A stretch of DNA of 64,000 bases. Source: Nitrospinaceae bacterium. GTDB taxonomy: Bacteria > Nitrospinota > Nitrospinia > Nitrospinales > VA-1. The DNA is taken from assembly GCA_029261595.1 (NCBI GenBank), contig JAJDAZ010000041.1:1-64000 (forward strand), given 5' to 3'. Of this stretch, positions 1 through 10,200 are shown one piece after another. The translations under genes were made by a program, and so were the position numbers. The notes below the pieces were generated by a model. That model was not told the origin of the DNA. It saw nothing but the letters and a program-made list of their open reading frames with translations, and searched no databases. How positions within the stretch are numbered: the first letter of the stretch is position 1; the number at the start of each line of letters is the position of its first letter.

Positions 1-100
1 ATAATCGACCAATTGAATTTAGAGACTCGCCTCTTTTCCAACGATCCCATATCTCTTGCTTCTGGGCAGGGGTATAATTAATTCGGGTTCTGTATGTCAT
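1..100 (-). mobile_element. IS30-family transposase, N-terminal fragment (continues beyond left edge)
   Basis: Reverse complement of 1-100 reads ATG ACA TAC AGA ACC ... = MTYRTRINYTPAQKQEIWDRWKRGESLNSIGRL, the typical IS30-family N-terminal HTH; absent from ORF track because truncated by window edge. Confidence 0.85.
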
Positions 101-129
101 TTACAACACTCCATCTTTTTATTTAAAGA

Positions 130-312
130 TTATAGTGTTGCATCGACCACTTGAGAACACCCTCCCTGGTGGACATTGTAGCCGATTTCAATCGGACGGC
201 AACAGACTTCGCAGTCTTCGGTATAGGTTTGTCCCGTAACCGACAAATCCAGTAGCATGGAAATGGTCTCGCCGCAATAGGGGCAGGTGAAGAATTGCTC
301 GGTTTGATGCAT
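130..312 (-). pseudogene. CPxCG motif-containing cysteine-rich zinc-ribbon protein, C-terminus replaced by IS30 end sequence
   Basis: CPYCGETISMLLDLSVTGQTYTEDCEVCCRPIEI matches the CPxCG small-protein family; last ~9 codons (CSQVVDATL) lie in the putative IS terminal repeat. Confidence 0.7.
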
Positions 313-330
313 GGATTCCTCCGGTCCCGG

Positions 331-795
331 TCAAGGTTGGATAGCGGGAGCTAACGCAATGAAACGCGACCGAAGGGTTTCCATCCGCTTACGATTGGCG
401 CCAAGATCAGAATGCCCTATGCGGGAAGCCGAGCGGAAATGAATCACCTGGTCTTCTATTCCCAGATAAAATTCCACGTCATCGACAAAGCGAAAAACCC
501 GCGATGCAAACTCGACATGGAGATAGTCTGCTTTATCGACCACCACCCGCGATCGAGGTGAGGAGAGGATGGTTTTAAGAAGTTGTTTCTTAGCCTGGTC
601 TTTGTTTGCTGAGTATGAAATGGAACCTATGCCATGTTCTTCGTCTGTCGCTTGGGTGGAAACGCAATTTGGGGAACTGGGGCAGGGTGCGAATTGACCT
701 AAGGTTGTCGGCGGGGTTCCCCCGCAACCGGAGATCGCAAGCGCCTGGGCCAAACTCAAAATAACAAAAAACTTTTTTCCTCCCGTCATGTCCAC
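331..795 (-). CDS. DUF1499 domain-containing lipoprotein
   Basis: Lipobox-like LAISGC; CPSSPNCVST motif and FRFVDDVEFYL..IHFRSASRIGHSDLGANRKRMETLR typical of DUF1499. Confidence 0.8.
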   Translation of the reverse strand: MDMTGGKKFFVILSLAQALAISGCGGTPPTTLGQFAPCPSSPNCVSTQATDEEHGIGSISYSANKDQAKKQLLKTILSSPRSRVVVDKADYLHVEFASRVFRFVDDVEFYLGIEDQVIHFRSASRIGHSDLGANRKRMETLRSRFIALAPAIQP

Positions 796-839
796 CTCCT
801 GCAGTCCGGGTCGCCCGGCCCCTTAAACGGTCACGAATT

Positions 840-2180
840 TCATAAAACTTTGAAAGCCAGCAAGGTCAAGTCGTCCTGCAGGGTCACTTTGTGGGTGTAT
901 TTTTCTATGGCTTTTTGCATTTCCACGATCATTTTCCTGGGCGAGTCGTTGCTCTTCTGCAAAATCTGATGCAACCGGTCCAGGCCAAAGGATTCTCTGT
1001 TTTCATTGAACGGTTCCGTGGCCCCATCCGTATAAAGCAAAGCCAGGTCCCCTTCCTGAAGTTGAATTTCTTCAGATGAATATTGCGCGTCGGGCAGAAT
1101 CCCCAGGGGGATTCCCCCCGATTGCCCCACTTCACGGATATTTTGAGCGATTCCTTTGAGCAAGGCGGGGTGATGCCCGGCATTGGAAATTTGTAATTTG
1201 TTCGTGGACCGGTCCAACAGGAGATAAATGGCGGTGGCGAACATTCCATGACGCGACCGTTCACACACGATCTGGTTCACTTGTTGCAAAACATTTTCGG
1301 GAGTGGGGTCGGCTTGAGCAATATAGCGGAAATCACTCAACAACCTCGCCATATAGAGTGCAGCGGAAACGCCTTTCCCGGAAACATCGCCGAGCACGAT
1401 CCCCATGCGATTATTTTTAAGAGGAATGAAATCAAAAAAATCACCGCCGACATATTTCGCCGGGAGCATTTCGGCGGCAAAATCATAATTTGGGAAGCTT
1501 GGCGGTTCCTGCGGTAAAAATCCCTCCTGCACCAGTTTCGCAAACTTCAGTTCGGATTCGATGCGTTCCTTTTCCGCAGTCACCTTTTCCAGTTCATTAA
1601 AAGCGCGAGCGTTGGAAAGTGCCGCTCCAATATGATCCGCGATGATTCTTCCCCAGACCTGCCCTTCCTCGGGTGAGTCGATCACCATGCGGGTGAACTG
1701 CATCGACACTCCCAGCACTTTATTTTTAAACTTAAGCGGAAACCCCCGGATGGTATGAATATCCTGTTGCCTTGCCCATTCCCGGTTTTCTTCTCTCTTG
1801 GAATCCTCCGCCAGATCCTTGATAGCAATGTCTTGTGATTCGGCGGCGATGCGTCCCACTTTTCGGACTCCCAGAGGAACGCGTTTGAATCGGTCGTCTA
1901 TAATCTGCGTTGGCTGTCCCGTTTCTGAAAAGGGATGCCCCTTGCTTGCCACCAGATGCAGACATTCGGTTTGGTCGGGGCATTCCTGACGCATGGGGCA
2001 GGTGGGACAAATATCGCCTGGCAGGATGAGCCAGATGCGGCCCAAAACCATGTGCGGGCGTCCCAGGAGACGGTCTCCAATCATATCGAGAAGAGCTTCC
2101 CAGGATCTCTCCTGGGCCATGTCCAGCAAGAGGGTTTTTAAGGAGTCAAATTCCGGCTTATAGTTGGGCTCAAGATCCAT
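840..2180 (-). CDS. GAF domain SpoIIE-family (PP2C-type) serine/threonine phosphatase
   Basis: C-terminal YVGGDFFDFIPL..GIVLGDVSGKGVSAALYMA..ALLYTDGATE motifs; N-terminal GAF-like region with Cys cluster. Confidence 0.85.
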   Translation of the reverse strand: MDLEPNYKPEFDSLKTLLLDMAQERSWEALLDMIGDRLLGRPHMVLGRIWLILPGDICPTCPMRQECPDQTECLHLVASKGHPFSETGQPTQIIDDRFKRVPLGVRKVGRIAAESQDIAIKDLAEDSKREENREWARQQDIHTIRGFPLKFKNKVLGVSMQFTRMVIDSPEEGQVWGRIIADHIGAALSNARAFNELEKVTAEKERIESELKFAKLVQEGFLPQEPPSFPNYDFAAEMLPAKYVGGDFFDFIPLKNNRMGIVLGDVSGKGVSAALYMARLLSDFRYIAQADPTPENVLQQVNQIVCERSRHGMFATAIYLLLDRSTNKLQISNAGHHPALLKGIAQNIREVGQSGGIPLGILPDAQYSSEEIQLQEGDLALLYTDGATEPFNENRESFGLDRLHQILQKSNDSPRKMIVEMQKAIEKYTHKVTLQDDLTLLAFKVL

Positions 2181-2311
2181 GCGGGGAGTTTATACGATTT
2201 TTTAATTTCAGGAAAACTTTTGTAACTGTTTTTTAAAATCCGGAGGGCTTGGCCAGGATCGGTTTTCATTCCATTCCGGCTAAAGCGGATGAGGAGTGTG
2301 ATAGGGCAGGA

Positions 2312-3244
2312 TCAAATGAGGCATTCATCCGCTTGTTGGATGCAATCCTCGATTTTCAATGAGGGATCATCGTAAACCCCGGCGCTGAAGCTCATGGTCA
2401 GGCCCGTTTCCCGTCCATTGACAAGAAATTTTTCCTCTTCCACCTTCGCACAGAGTTTTTCAATGAATAAGCTGGCTCCTTCCAATTCGGTCTCCGGTAA
2501 CAGCAGGACAAACCGTTTCTTACCCCAATGACAGACAATGTCCTGTTTTCTGGTATTTGAACTGAGCCACTGGCCCACCTGAATCAGGATGTCGTTTCCT
2601 ACTCTGGGGCCATGAGAACTACGAAGGATATTGAAATCATCTATGTCCGCCATGACCATGGAAAAGGGTTTTCTGTTGCGCTCGAACCGGCAGGATTCAT
2701 AGTGTAATTTTTCCAGCATACTCCCCCGATTGGGCAACCCGGTCATGGGATCGATTCCCACAGACGATTCCAGCTTTTTTTCCAGGGTTTCGATTTCGGA
2801 GATCAGTTCGGCCTTTTTCTTTTTGCCCCAGTCAGGGTTGACCGGTTTGTCAGAGGTTTCGAGGCAATTTAAAATGCTTTCCTTCAGGGAGGCGGGAGTC
2901 ATAACGTCCTTGACGAGGTAATCCTTGGCTCCTTCCTTCAAAGCCAGAACGGCAATCGTTTCATCTCCCTGTCCCGTCAGCATGATGACGGGAACGGAAA
3001 CGGACCGGTATTTCAGCTGAAGCAAAAATTCCAGTCCGTCGATATCGGGTAAAATGTAATCCAATAAAACGCAGTCCGGGTTTTCCTTTTTGCAAAGATC
3101 CAACCCTTCCTCTCCCGTTTCCGATTCTACGATGGACCACTCGATCCCATTGGCGGTTTGCAAAAGCCGTTTGTAAAGAACCCGGTCGTCAGGATTGTCA
3201 TCCACGATCAATAATTTTACCTGGGAGTCTGTTTGAGAAATCAT
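2312..3244 (-). CDS. Response regulator receiver with degenerate GGDEF domain
   Basis: REC: LLIVDDNPDDR..CVLLDYILPDIDG..MLTGQGDE; C-terminal MTGLPNRGSMLEKL..ADIDDFNILRSSHG but GG(D/E)EF replaced by GKKRF. Confidence 0.8.
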   Translation of the reverse strand: MISQTDSQVKLLIVDDNPDDRVLYKRLLQTANGIEWSIVESETGEEGLDLCKKENPDCVLLDYILPDIDGLEFLLQLKYRSVSVPVIMLTGQGDETIAVLALKEGAKDYLVKDVMTPASLKESILNCLETSDKPVNPDWGKKKKAELISEIETLEKKLESSVGIDPMTGLPNRGSMLEKLHYESCRFERNRKPFSMVMADIDDFNILRSSHGPRVGNDILIQVGQWLSSNTRKQDIVCHWGKKRFVLLLPETELEGASLFIEKLCAKVEEEKFLVNGRETGLTMSFSAGVYDDPSLKIEDCIQQADECLI

Positions 3245-3508
3245 ACAATGCTCTCCCTTTTCAGGAGCTCCTTATTGGAATACTGGAAGGCTTTTAATAT
3301 AAACACTAAATGTAATTTTATACCTCCAGACTACCCCACAAATCAAATAAAATCAAATAAATTAATAGGTTATAAGAATTTCGAGGGGAAAAGCGGGGCT
3401 GAAGGAAGCCGGGAGTATTATTGATTATCCGCCACTTAAAAGGGCTTTCGGGGGGCTGAAAACCCTTGTTTTTTGCTGGGTTATGGATTGATTAACGCTG
3501 TTTTCCGC

Positions 3509-4222
3509 TCATACCCCCTCACCGCAAACCAGTTTGTACACTTCCTGATATTTTTCTTCCACACTGCCGAGATTAAAGCGGAAGCGATCCTTGTCCATTT
3601 TTTCTCCGGTTTCCAGGTCCCACAGGCGGCACCCGTCCGGGCTGATTTCATCTCCAAGTAACACTTCGCCTTTGTGCCGGCCATATTCCAATTTAAAATC
3701 CACCAGCCGGATGCCGCGCGCCTTAAAAAATTCCTCCAGCAACTGATTGACTTTGGACCCGCTGGCTTTTAAAAACGCTACTTCCTTTTCGGTCGCCCAT
3801 TCAAAGGTTTTGATATGCGATTCGTTGATCATCGGGTCGTGCAGGGGGTCGTCCTTTAGAAAAAATTCCTGAATGGGCGGGTCCAGGTGTTTTGCTTCCT
3901 CAATCCCCAGACGCTTGCACAAACTGCCCGCCGCCACGTTTCTAAAGACCACTTCCACCGGAATGATCTCAAGGCTTTTGACCAGCATCTCCCGGTCGTT
4001 TAACTGCTCCACATAATGCGTGGCCACGCCCTTTTCTTCCAGGTATTGAAATATCCGCGTGGACACCTGATTGTTGATGACGCCCTTGTCCACGATGGTG
4101 CCTTTTTTGATGCCGTCATTCGCGGTGGCGTCGTCTTTGAAATATTGAATCACCAGATCAGGGTCCTCGGTGGCGTAGATGATCTTGGCCTTGCCTTCGT
4201 ATAATTTTTCCAGTCGTTTCAT
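3509..4222 (-). CDS. purC: Phosphoribosylaminoimidazole-succinocarboxamide synthase
   Basis: KLYEGKAKIIYATEDPDLVIQYFKDDATA..., VEVVFRNVAAGSLCKRLG, LVDFKLEYGRHKGEVLLGDEISPDGCRLWD. Confidence 0.95.
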   Translation of the reverse strand: MKRLEKLYEGKAKIIYATEDPDLVIQYFKDDATANDGIKKGTIVDKGVINNQVSTRIFQYLEEKGVATHYVEQLNDREMLVKSLEIIPVEVVFRNVAAGSLCKRLGIEEAKHLDPPIQEFFLKDDPLHDPMINESHIKTFEWATEKEVAFLKASGSKVNQLLEEFFKARGIRLVDFKLEYGRHKGEVLLGDEISPDGCRLWDLETGEKMDKDRFRFNLGSVEEKYQEVYKLVCGEGV

Positions 4223-4299
4223 AAAAATTCCCGTTTAAATAATTTAAAGTAAATTGAAATTTTACATCCGTCAGGTACATTTCTAGTGAAAGGATTCTT

Positions 4300-5592
4300 C
4301 TATTTAAAAACCCGACTGAATATTTTATCCACGTTTTTAAACTGCGCTTTCAAGTTAAATGCCTTTTCCAGTTCGCTCGCCGACAAATATTTTTTGATGT
4401 CCTTGTCCTTCTTTAAAAGCGGGAGAAAATCCCTGCTCTTTTCCCAGACCTGCATGGCGTTTCTCTGGACCATGCGGTAGGCATCCTCCCTCGTCACCCC
4501 CTTTTGCACCAGGGCCAGCAGGATGCTCTGAGAAAATACCAGCCCTCGGGTGATTTCCAGATTCTTCATCATGTTTTTCGGATAGACCATCAGCCGGTCC
4601 ATCATTCGTGTCATGCGGTTCAGCATATAGTGCAGAAGAATGGTGCTGTCCGGGCCGATCACCCGTTCCACGGACGAATGACTGATGTCGCGTTCGTGCC
4701 AGAGGGCGATGTTTTCCATCGCCGCCTGAGCGTTGGCGCGTATGATCCGCGCCAGGCCGGACATTTGCTCGGAGACTATGGGATTACGCTTGTGCGGCAT
4801 GGCGGACGATCCCTTTTGCCCGCTGGAAAAAAATTCCTCCGCCTCCAGAACCTCGGTTCTTTGCAGATGGCGAATCTCCACCGCGATCTTGTCTAGAGTT
4901 CCCGCGAGAATCGCCAGAGTGGAAAAATATTCCGCGTGCCGGTCGCGCTGGATGATCTGGCTGGACACCGGCGCCGCCTTCAAGCCCAGTTTTTTGCAGA
5001 CATACTCTTCCACGGCAGGATCGATGCTGGCAAACGTCCCCATCGCTCCTGAAATCTGACCGTACGCGATGCGTTGCCGCGCCCGTTTCAAGCGTTCGAT
5101 ATTGCGCCCCAACTCCTCGTACCAGATCGCAAGCTTGAACCCAAAGGTGATGGGTTCGCCGTGAATGCCGTGCGAGCGTCCGATCATCGGCGTGTTTTTA
5201 TGCAGAAACGCCTGCTTTTTCACGGCTTCCTGCAGTCCGACGGCACCCTTGATAATCAGTGAAGCGGCGTCTTTCAACTGCACCGCAAGCGCCGTGTCCA
5301 GCACATCTGAGGACGTCATTCCCAGATGCATGTAACGGGCGGATTCCCCGACATTCTCCGCCACACAGGTGAGAAATGCGATGACATCGTGTTTGACTTC
5401 GCGCTCGATCTCGTCTATGCGTGGTATGTCAAAACGGGCTTTTTTCTTGATTTCCTCGACGGCCGCTTTGGGGATTTCCTTGCGGTTTGCCAAGGCTTCA
5501 CAGGCCAGGATTTCAATTTTGAGCCAGATGCCGAATTTGTTTTCCGGCTCCCAGATGGCCGCCATTTCGGGGAGTGTGTAGCGTTCAATCAA
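4300..5592 (-). CDS. purB: Adenylosuccinate lyase
   Basis: MIERYTLPEMAAIW start; fumarase-superfamily signature GSSAMPHKRNP. Confidence 0.95.
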   Translation of the reverse strand: MIERYTLPEMAAIWEPENKFGIWLKIEILACEALANRKEIPKAAVEEIKKKARFDIPRIDEIEREVKHDVIAFLTCVAENVGESARYMHLGMTSSDVLDTALAVQLKDAASLIIKGAVGLQEAVKKQAFLHKNTPMIGRSHGIHGEPITFGFKLAIWYEELGRNIERLKRARQRIAYGQISGAMGTFASIDPAVEEYVCKKLGLKAAPVSSQIIQRDRHAEYFSTLAILAGTLDKIAVEIRHLQRTEVLEAEEFFSSGQKGSSAMPHKRNPIVSEQMSGLARIIRANAQAAMENIALWHERDISHSSVERVIGPDSTILLHYMLNRMTRMMDRLMVYPKNMMKNLEITRGLVFSQSILLALVQKGVTREDAYRMVQRNAMQVWEKSRDFLPLLKKDKDIKKYLSASELEKAFNLKAQFKNVDKIFSRVFK

Positions 5593-5824
5593 AGCGATTT
5601 CCTCATGATTTTACAGGCCCAGATAAAGTTGATGCGGCCCCGGCAGTTTTATAGAATAGATGGATAAGGCAACCAAAAATTTGATGTTTCCCGGGCCTTG
5701 CAATCGCCAATCCTTAACTTCAGGAGGTTGGCTCATGGACCGGATTAAATTTTTTAATGCGCCCAAATGATAACGCGCCAATCTTAAACGCATTCGTGAG
5801 CTAAATCAATCAAGAGATTTTTCT

Positions 5825-6310
5825 ATGATCGTCGTCTGTTTTGTATGTCTCGGAAACATCTGCCGTTCCCCGCTCGCCCAGGGGGTTTTTGAAAAATGTG
5901 TCGCCGAACAAGGCCTAGAGAATCATATCCAAGTGGCCTCCGCCGGCACCGGAAGCTGGCACATCGGGTCGCCCCCGGATGAGCGCATGCAACAAACAGC
6001 CAATAAATACGGCGTCCAGCTCAATTCGCGCGGCCAGCAATTTCAAAGCTCAGATTATAATGATTTCGACCTCATTCTGGCCATGGACCACAGCAACTTC
6101 AGCATCCTGGAACAATTGTGCCCCCGCCCTGAGAAAGCCCAAAACCTGAGAATGTTCCGATCCTTTGACCCGGAAGCCAACGGCGATTTGAATGTTCCCG
6201 ACCCCTATTATGGCGGCGGCAAAGGATTCGAAATCGTCTATGAAATCGTCAACCGCACCTGCCCGAACATTCTGGAGTTTCTCAAGGACCGCGCCGGTTT
6301 GAAGGCATGA
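5825..6310 (+). CDS. Low molecular weight protein tyrosine phosphatase family
   Basis: VCFVCLGNICRSPLAQGVF (CX5RS P-loop) and C-terminal NVPDPYYGGGKGFEIVYE. Confidence 0.92.
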   Translation: MIVVCFVCLGNICRSPLAQGVFEKCVAEQGLENHIQVASAGTGSWHIGSPPDERMQQTANKYGVQLNSRGQQFQSSDYNDFDLILAMDHSNFSILEQLCPRPEKAQNLRMFRSFDPEANGDLNVPDPYYGGGKGFEIVYEIVNRTCPNILEFLKDRAGLKA

Positions 6311-7188
6311 AAGAGGCCCTCCTTGAGGTGTTGGAATCGATTTACGGCCAACCCGTGCAGGTCCTGGACACCCGTCCGGTGGGCGGCGGTTCGATCAACC
6401 AGACCCAGGCCCTGACCCTGTCCAACCGGGAGACCGTTTTTTTGAAAACCAACACGCACCCTCCAAAAGATTTTTTCAATGCGGAATCAAAGGGGCTTGA
6501 CCGGTTGCGACAGGCCCAAGGCGGACCGAAAATCCCCAAACCTCTGGGGCTGGAACCCGGCTCGACCCCCCGGTTTTTTCTCATAGAATATGTGGAAAGC
6601 TCGCCACCGAACGGAGAATTCGATGTTCAATTCGCCCGGGCGCTGGCCAACATGCACCGCGTGTCTCAGGAGTTTCACGGATTGGATCATGATAATTTTA
6701 TCGGCTCCACGGTGCAGAAAAATACCCAGGAAAAGGATGGCCTGAAATTTTTCCGCGACCATCGCATTCGCTTTCAACAGGAATTGGCCCGCAAAAGAGG
6801 CAAGTTGCCGGCACCGCTTGATAACAAACTGGACCGGCTTTGTGACAGGATGGAATCTTTGCTCGACAACACCGGAGAACCGCCCGCCTTGTTACACGGG
6901 GATTTGTGGTCGGGCAATTATTTTCAAGCCAAATCGGATCGGCAACCGTGCATTTTTGACCCTGCCGTTTATTACGGTTTGAGGGAAAGCGACCTGGCCA
7001 TGACCCAACTGTTCGGAAGTCTTTCGGACGCTTTCTATCGGGCCTATCACGAAGCGTTCCCGATCCACCCCGGCTACGAGGAGCGCAGGGACATTTACAA
7101 TCTTTACCACATGCTCAATCATCTGAATCTGTTTGGAGGTTCCTATCTTTCATCGGTCGAGTCCATCGTCACCCGTTTCACCGACTGA
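6307..7188 (+). CDS. Fructosamine/ketosamine kinase family protein
   Basis: VGGGSINQTQALTLSN, LLHGDLWSGNYF, CIFDPAVYYGLRESDLAMTQLFG; 4-bp ATGA overlap with LMW-PTP. Confidence 0.9.
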   Translation: MKEALLEVLESIYGQPVQVLDTRPVGGGSINQTQALTLSNRETVFLKTNTHPPKDFFNAESKGLDRLRQAQGGPKIPKPLGLEPGSTPRFFLIEYVESSPPNGEFDVQFARALANMHRVSQEFHGLDHDNFIGSTVQKNTQEKDGLKFFRDHRIRFQQELARKRGKLPAPLDNKLDRLCDRMESLLDNTGEPPALLHGDLWSGNYFQAKSDRQPCIFDPAVYYGLRESDLAMTQLFGSLSDAFYRAYHEAFPIHPGYEERRDIYNLYHMLNHLNLFGGSYLSSVESIVTRFTD

Positions 7189-7213
7189 ACCCATCTTGGA
7201 TGGAGGCATCATC

Positions 7214-10200
7214 ATGAAGCTGAAAAATCTCTTGTGGTTTATCATCCTTGCCGCCGGATTATTGCTCCCCGTCGACCATCTAAATGCCCAGCCGGGCGAC
7301 TACAAACGGCTGAAAGCGGAGGCGGAAAAATACTTCCACCAGGGCTCCTTTTCCAAGGCACGCAAACTCTATGTTGAAACCAATGCGTTGAGACTCTCCA
7401 ACAGAGAAAAACGCTGGGTCGATTTCCGCCTTGCGGACACTCTGTGGCGGGCGCAGGCGGGAACCAAAACCCCCGACTCTTCCAATTATGATAAAGCCAA
7501 ACAACAGCTTGAAAACCTGATCCGTGACGTGAAGCGGGTGGAAGGCCGGGACCGGGTGTGGGTCGAAATTCAGGAATCGCTGGGAGACTTCTGGTGGCAA
7601 CGCTCCACCTCCAAAAACTGGAGCTCCGGCTGGAAATATTATCAACAGGCCCTGGACTGGTGGGCCGGCGCAAAAGACATCGAGCGGGCCAGAGCCCGCT
7701 ACCTCAAAATCGTCTGGGCCATCGCCAGCCCCACCTGGCGGGAACCCTATTACTACTACGGTTATTACGGCAATCAATTGCCGCTCAACATTCTGGAAAA
7801 CGCGCTTAAAATTTCCAAGACCCAAAACGATAAAGCCCGGGCGCATTACCTGATCGCCATGACCCTGAGAAACCGGGGAGATATCTATCAGCAGGACCGG
7901 GTGGTTGAGGAATTTCAGGCTGTCATCGATGCAGGCAAAACGTTTCAGTGGTACGACGACGCCCTGTTCCAGTACGCGGAATGGTTGTCCAATTACGGCG
8001 ATGTCATCGTTCTTGAAAATGGCGAACGCCGGCGTCAAAAAAATTATCCCGAGGCTTTAAAATACTATCGCCGCCTCCTCAAAGAATTCAAAAAAGGCGA
8101 AACGCGTCATCACGACAACGCCAAACAAAGGATTAAAAATATCACCCAACCGGTTTTAGGACTCAGCGTCTCCAACATTTTCTTACCCGAATCGGAAATT
8201 CAGTTTCATCTGAACTGGCGCAACCTGGAAAACGTGTCTTACACCGTTTACCCGGTGGACCTCACCCGCGACTTGGAATTTGATGGTGAGCAGGGCGTCG
8301 GCCAGTGGGTCCGGAACATCAACCTGCCGCTTGAAGATAAAATATTTTCCAGCGCCCACAAAACCGATGACAAGGGAGATTATCGTCCCGGCCAAAAAAC
8401 CGTTCACCTGGAACAGAAATTGCCAAAAGGGGCCTATGTCATAGAAGCCACCGGAGGCGGCAAACGCACCCGCGACATGATTCTGGTGACGGACAGTTCT
8501 CTGGTCATTAAATCCTCCGGCACTCAGGCCCTGGTTTATTTCTGCTACGCGCTCGACGGCTCGCCCCTGGCCAAGGCACGCGTCACCTTGTGGGAACGAT
8601 ATTACACCGGCAGAAAATGGGTGTGGAAGGAGCATAGCTCAAAAACCAACAAACAGGGTCTCGCGCTATTTTCTTTGAAGGATTCCAGAAACAATGGAGA
8701 GCTCTTTGCCAGTGCGAGGGCCGGGGATCGACAGGCGTTCAGCCGGGGTCACAGCAGGCGATATTATTCCAATCCGGAACAATGGAAACTTTATGTATTC
8801 ACCGACCGCCCCGCCTACCGGCCCAACGAAACCGCGCATTGGAAAGTGATCGCCCGCAATTACGACGGGTCGACGTATTCCATTCCCGACGACGAAATTC
8901 TTAATTTCCAGATCACTGATCCGAGAGGCGCGAAGCTCAAAGAGGGGACTTTGACACTGAACGAGTTTGGCAGTGCCTGGGATTCCTTTGATCTCACCCT
9001 GTCCAACCCTTTGGGCGCGTACCAGGTCACGTTTCGCGACAAAGAAAAAAAGAACACGATCGGCCGTGCCACCTTGTTCCGGCTGGAAGAATACAAACTC
9101 CCGGAATTTAAAGTCACGGTCCAAACCCCGACGGTAGACGGAAAACCAAAAACCTTTCGCTTGGGCGATGAGGTGGAAGTCAATATTGAGGCGGAGTATT
9201 ATTTCGGCGGCCCTGTGGCCAACGCCAATGTGGAGGTGCTGGTGTATCAGCGTTCGTTCCGGCCTTATTGGCGGCCATCGCACCCCTATCCCTGGTATTA
9301 CCAGGACCGCTATCGGTCGCATTACGGGGGCGGCAGGGGCCAGCAGATCAAACGTGAGGTCCTGAAAACCGACGCAAAAGGAAAAGCCTCCCTCACCCTC
9401 GACACCGGAAGAAACAGTCAGGATCTCGAATACCTGATCGAAACACGGGTGACCGACGCATCACGGCGGGAAATCGTCGCCAGTGAAAAAATCCGCGTTA
9501 CCCGGCAAAGCTACGCCATCTATTTGCATCCCGAGCACAACATCCACCGCCCCCAGGACAAGGTCAGGATAGACCTCACGTCGCTGGATGCAAACAATAA
9601 CCCCGTCCAGGCAAATGGTGTCGTCCGCGTTACCCGGGACTATTGGTTTGAAATCTGGCTCGATCCTGAAGGCCGGGAAGTGCAGGGCAAAGAGTTGAAA
9701 AATCTACGCGGGAAATCCGCGATCTTTCCCCCGCCGCCCCTTCCCGGCAAACCGTCCTGGAAACCCAAGTTCCGCGGCCACCAGCACGATGAAATTCTCA
9801 CGCGATCGGTCAATACCGACAAAGAAGGAAAGGCCGAATTCAGCTTCACCCCGGAGCGCGAAGGCAATTACCGGGTGGAATGGGTAGGGCCGGAAAAAAA
9901 CGCACCGCCGGTTAAAGGGTCCACCACCGTTTGGGTGGCGACGAAAGCCACCACCGATCTCAACACCCGCCACGGCGGTTTGGAAATCATCGTCGATAAA
10001 GACACGTTTCACTCCGGGCAAAAAACTCCGGTCATGCTGATGGCACCCGGCAGTGGCCACTATGTGCTTTTCAGTGTGGAGGGCGACGATCTTTACAGTT
10101 ACCAATTGGTGCATATGGACGGTCCGGTCAAACTCATCCAATTGGATATCGAAGAAAAACACGTTCCCAATATTTTTTTAAACGCCGTCATGATCACAGA

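Noticed and set aside
3330-3366. Short repeat AATCAAATAAAATCAAATAAATTAATAG
   Set aside because: Low-complexity A/T sequence; two partial copies are not enough to call a CRISPR or iteron array.
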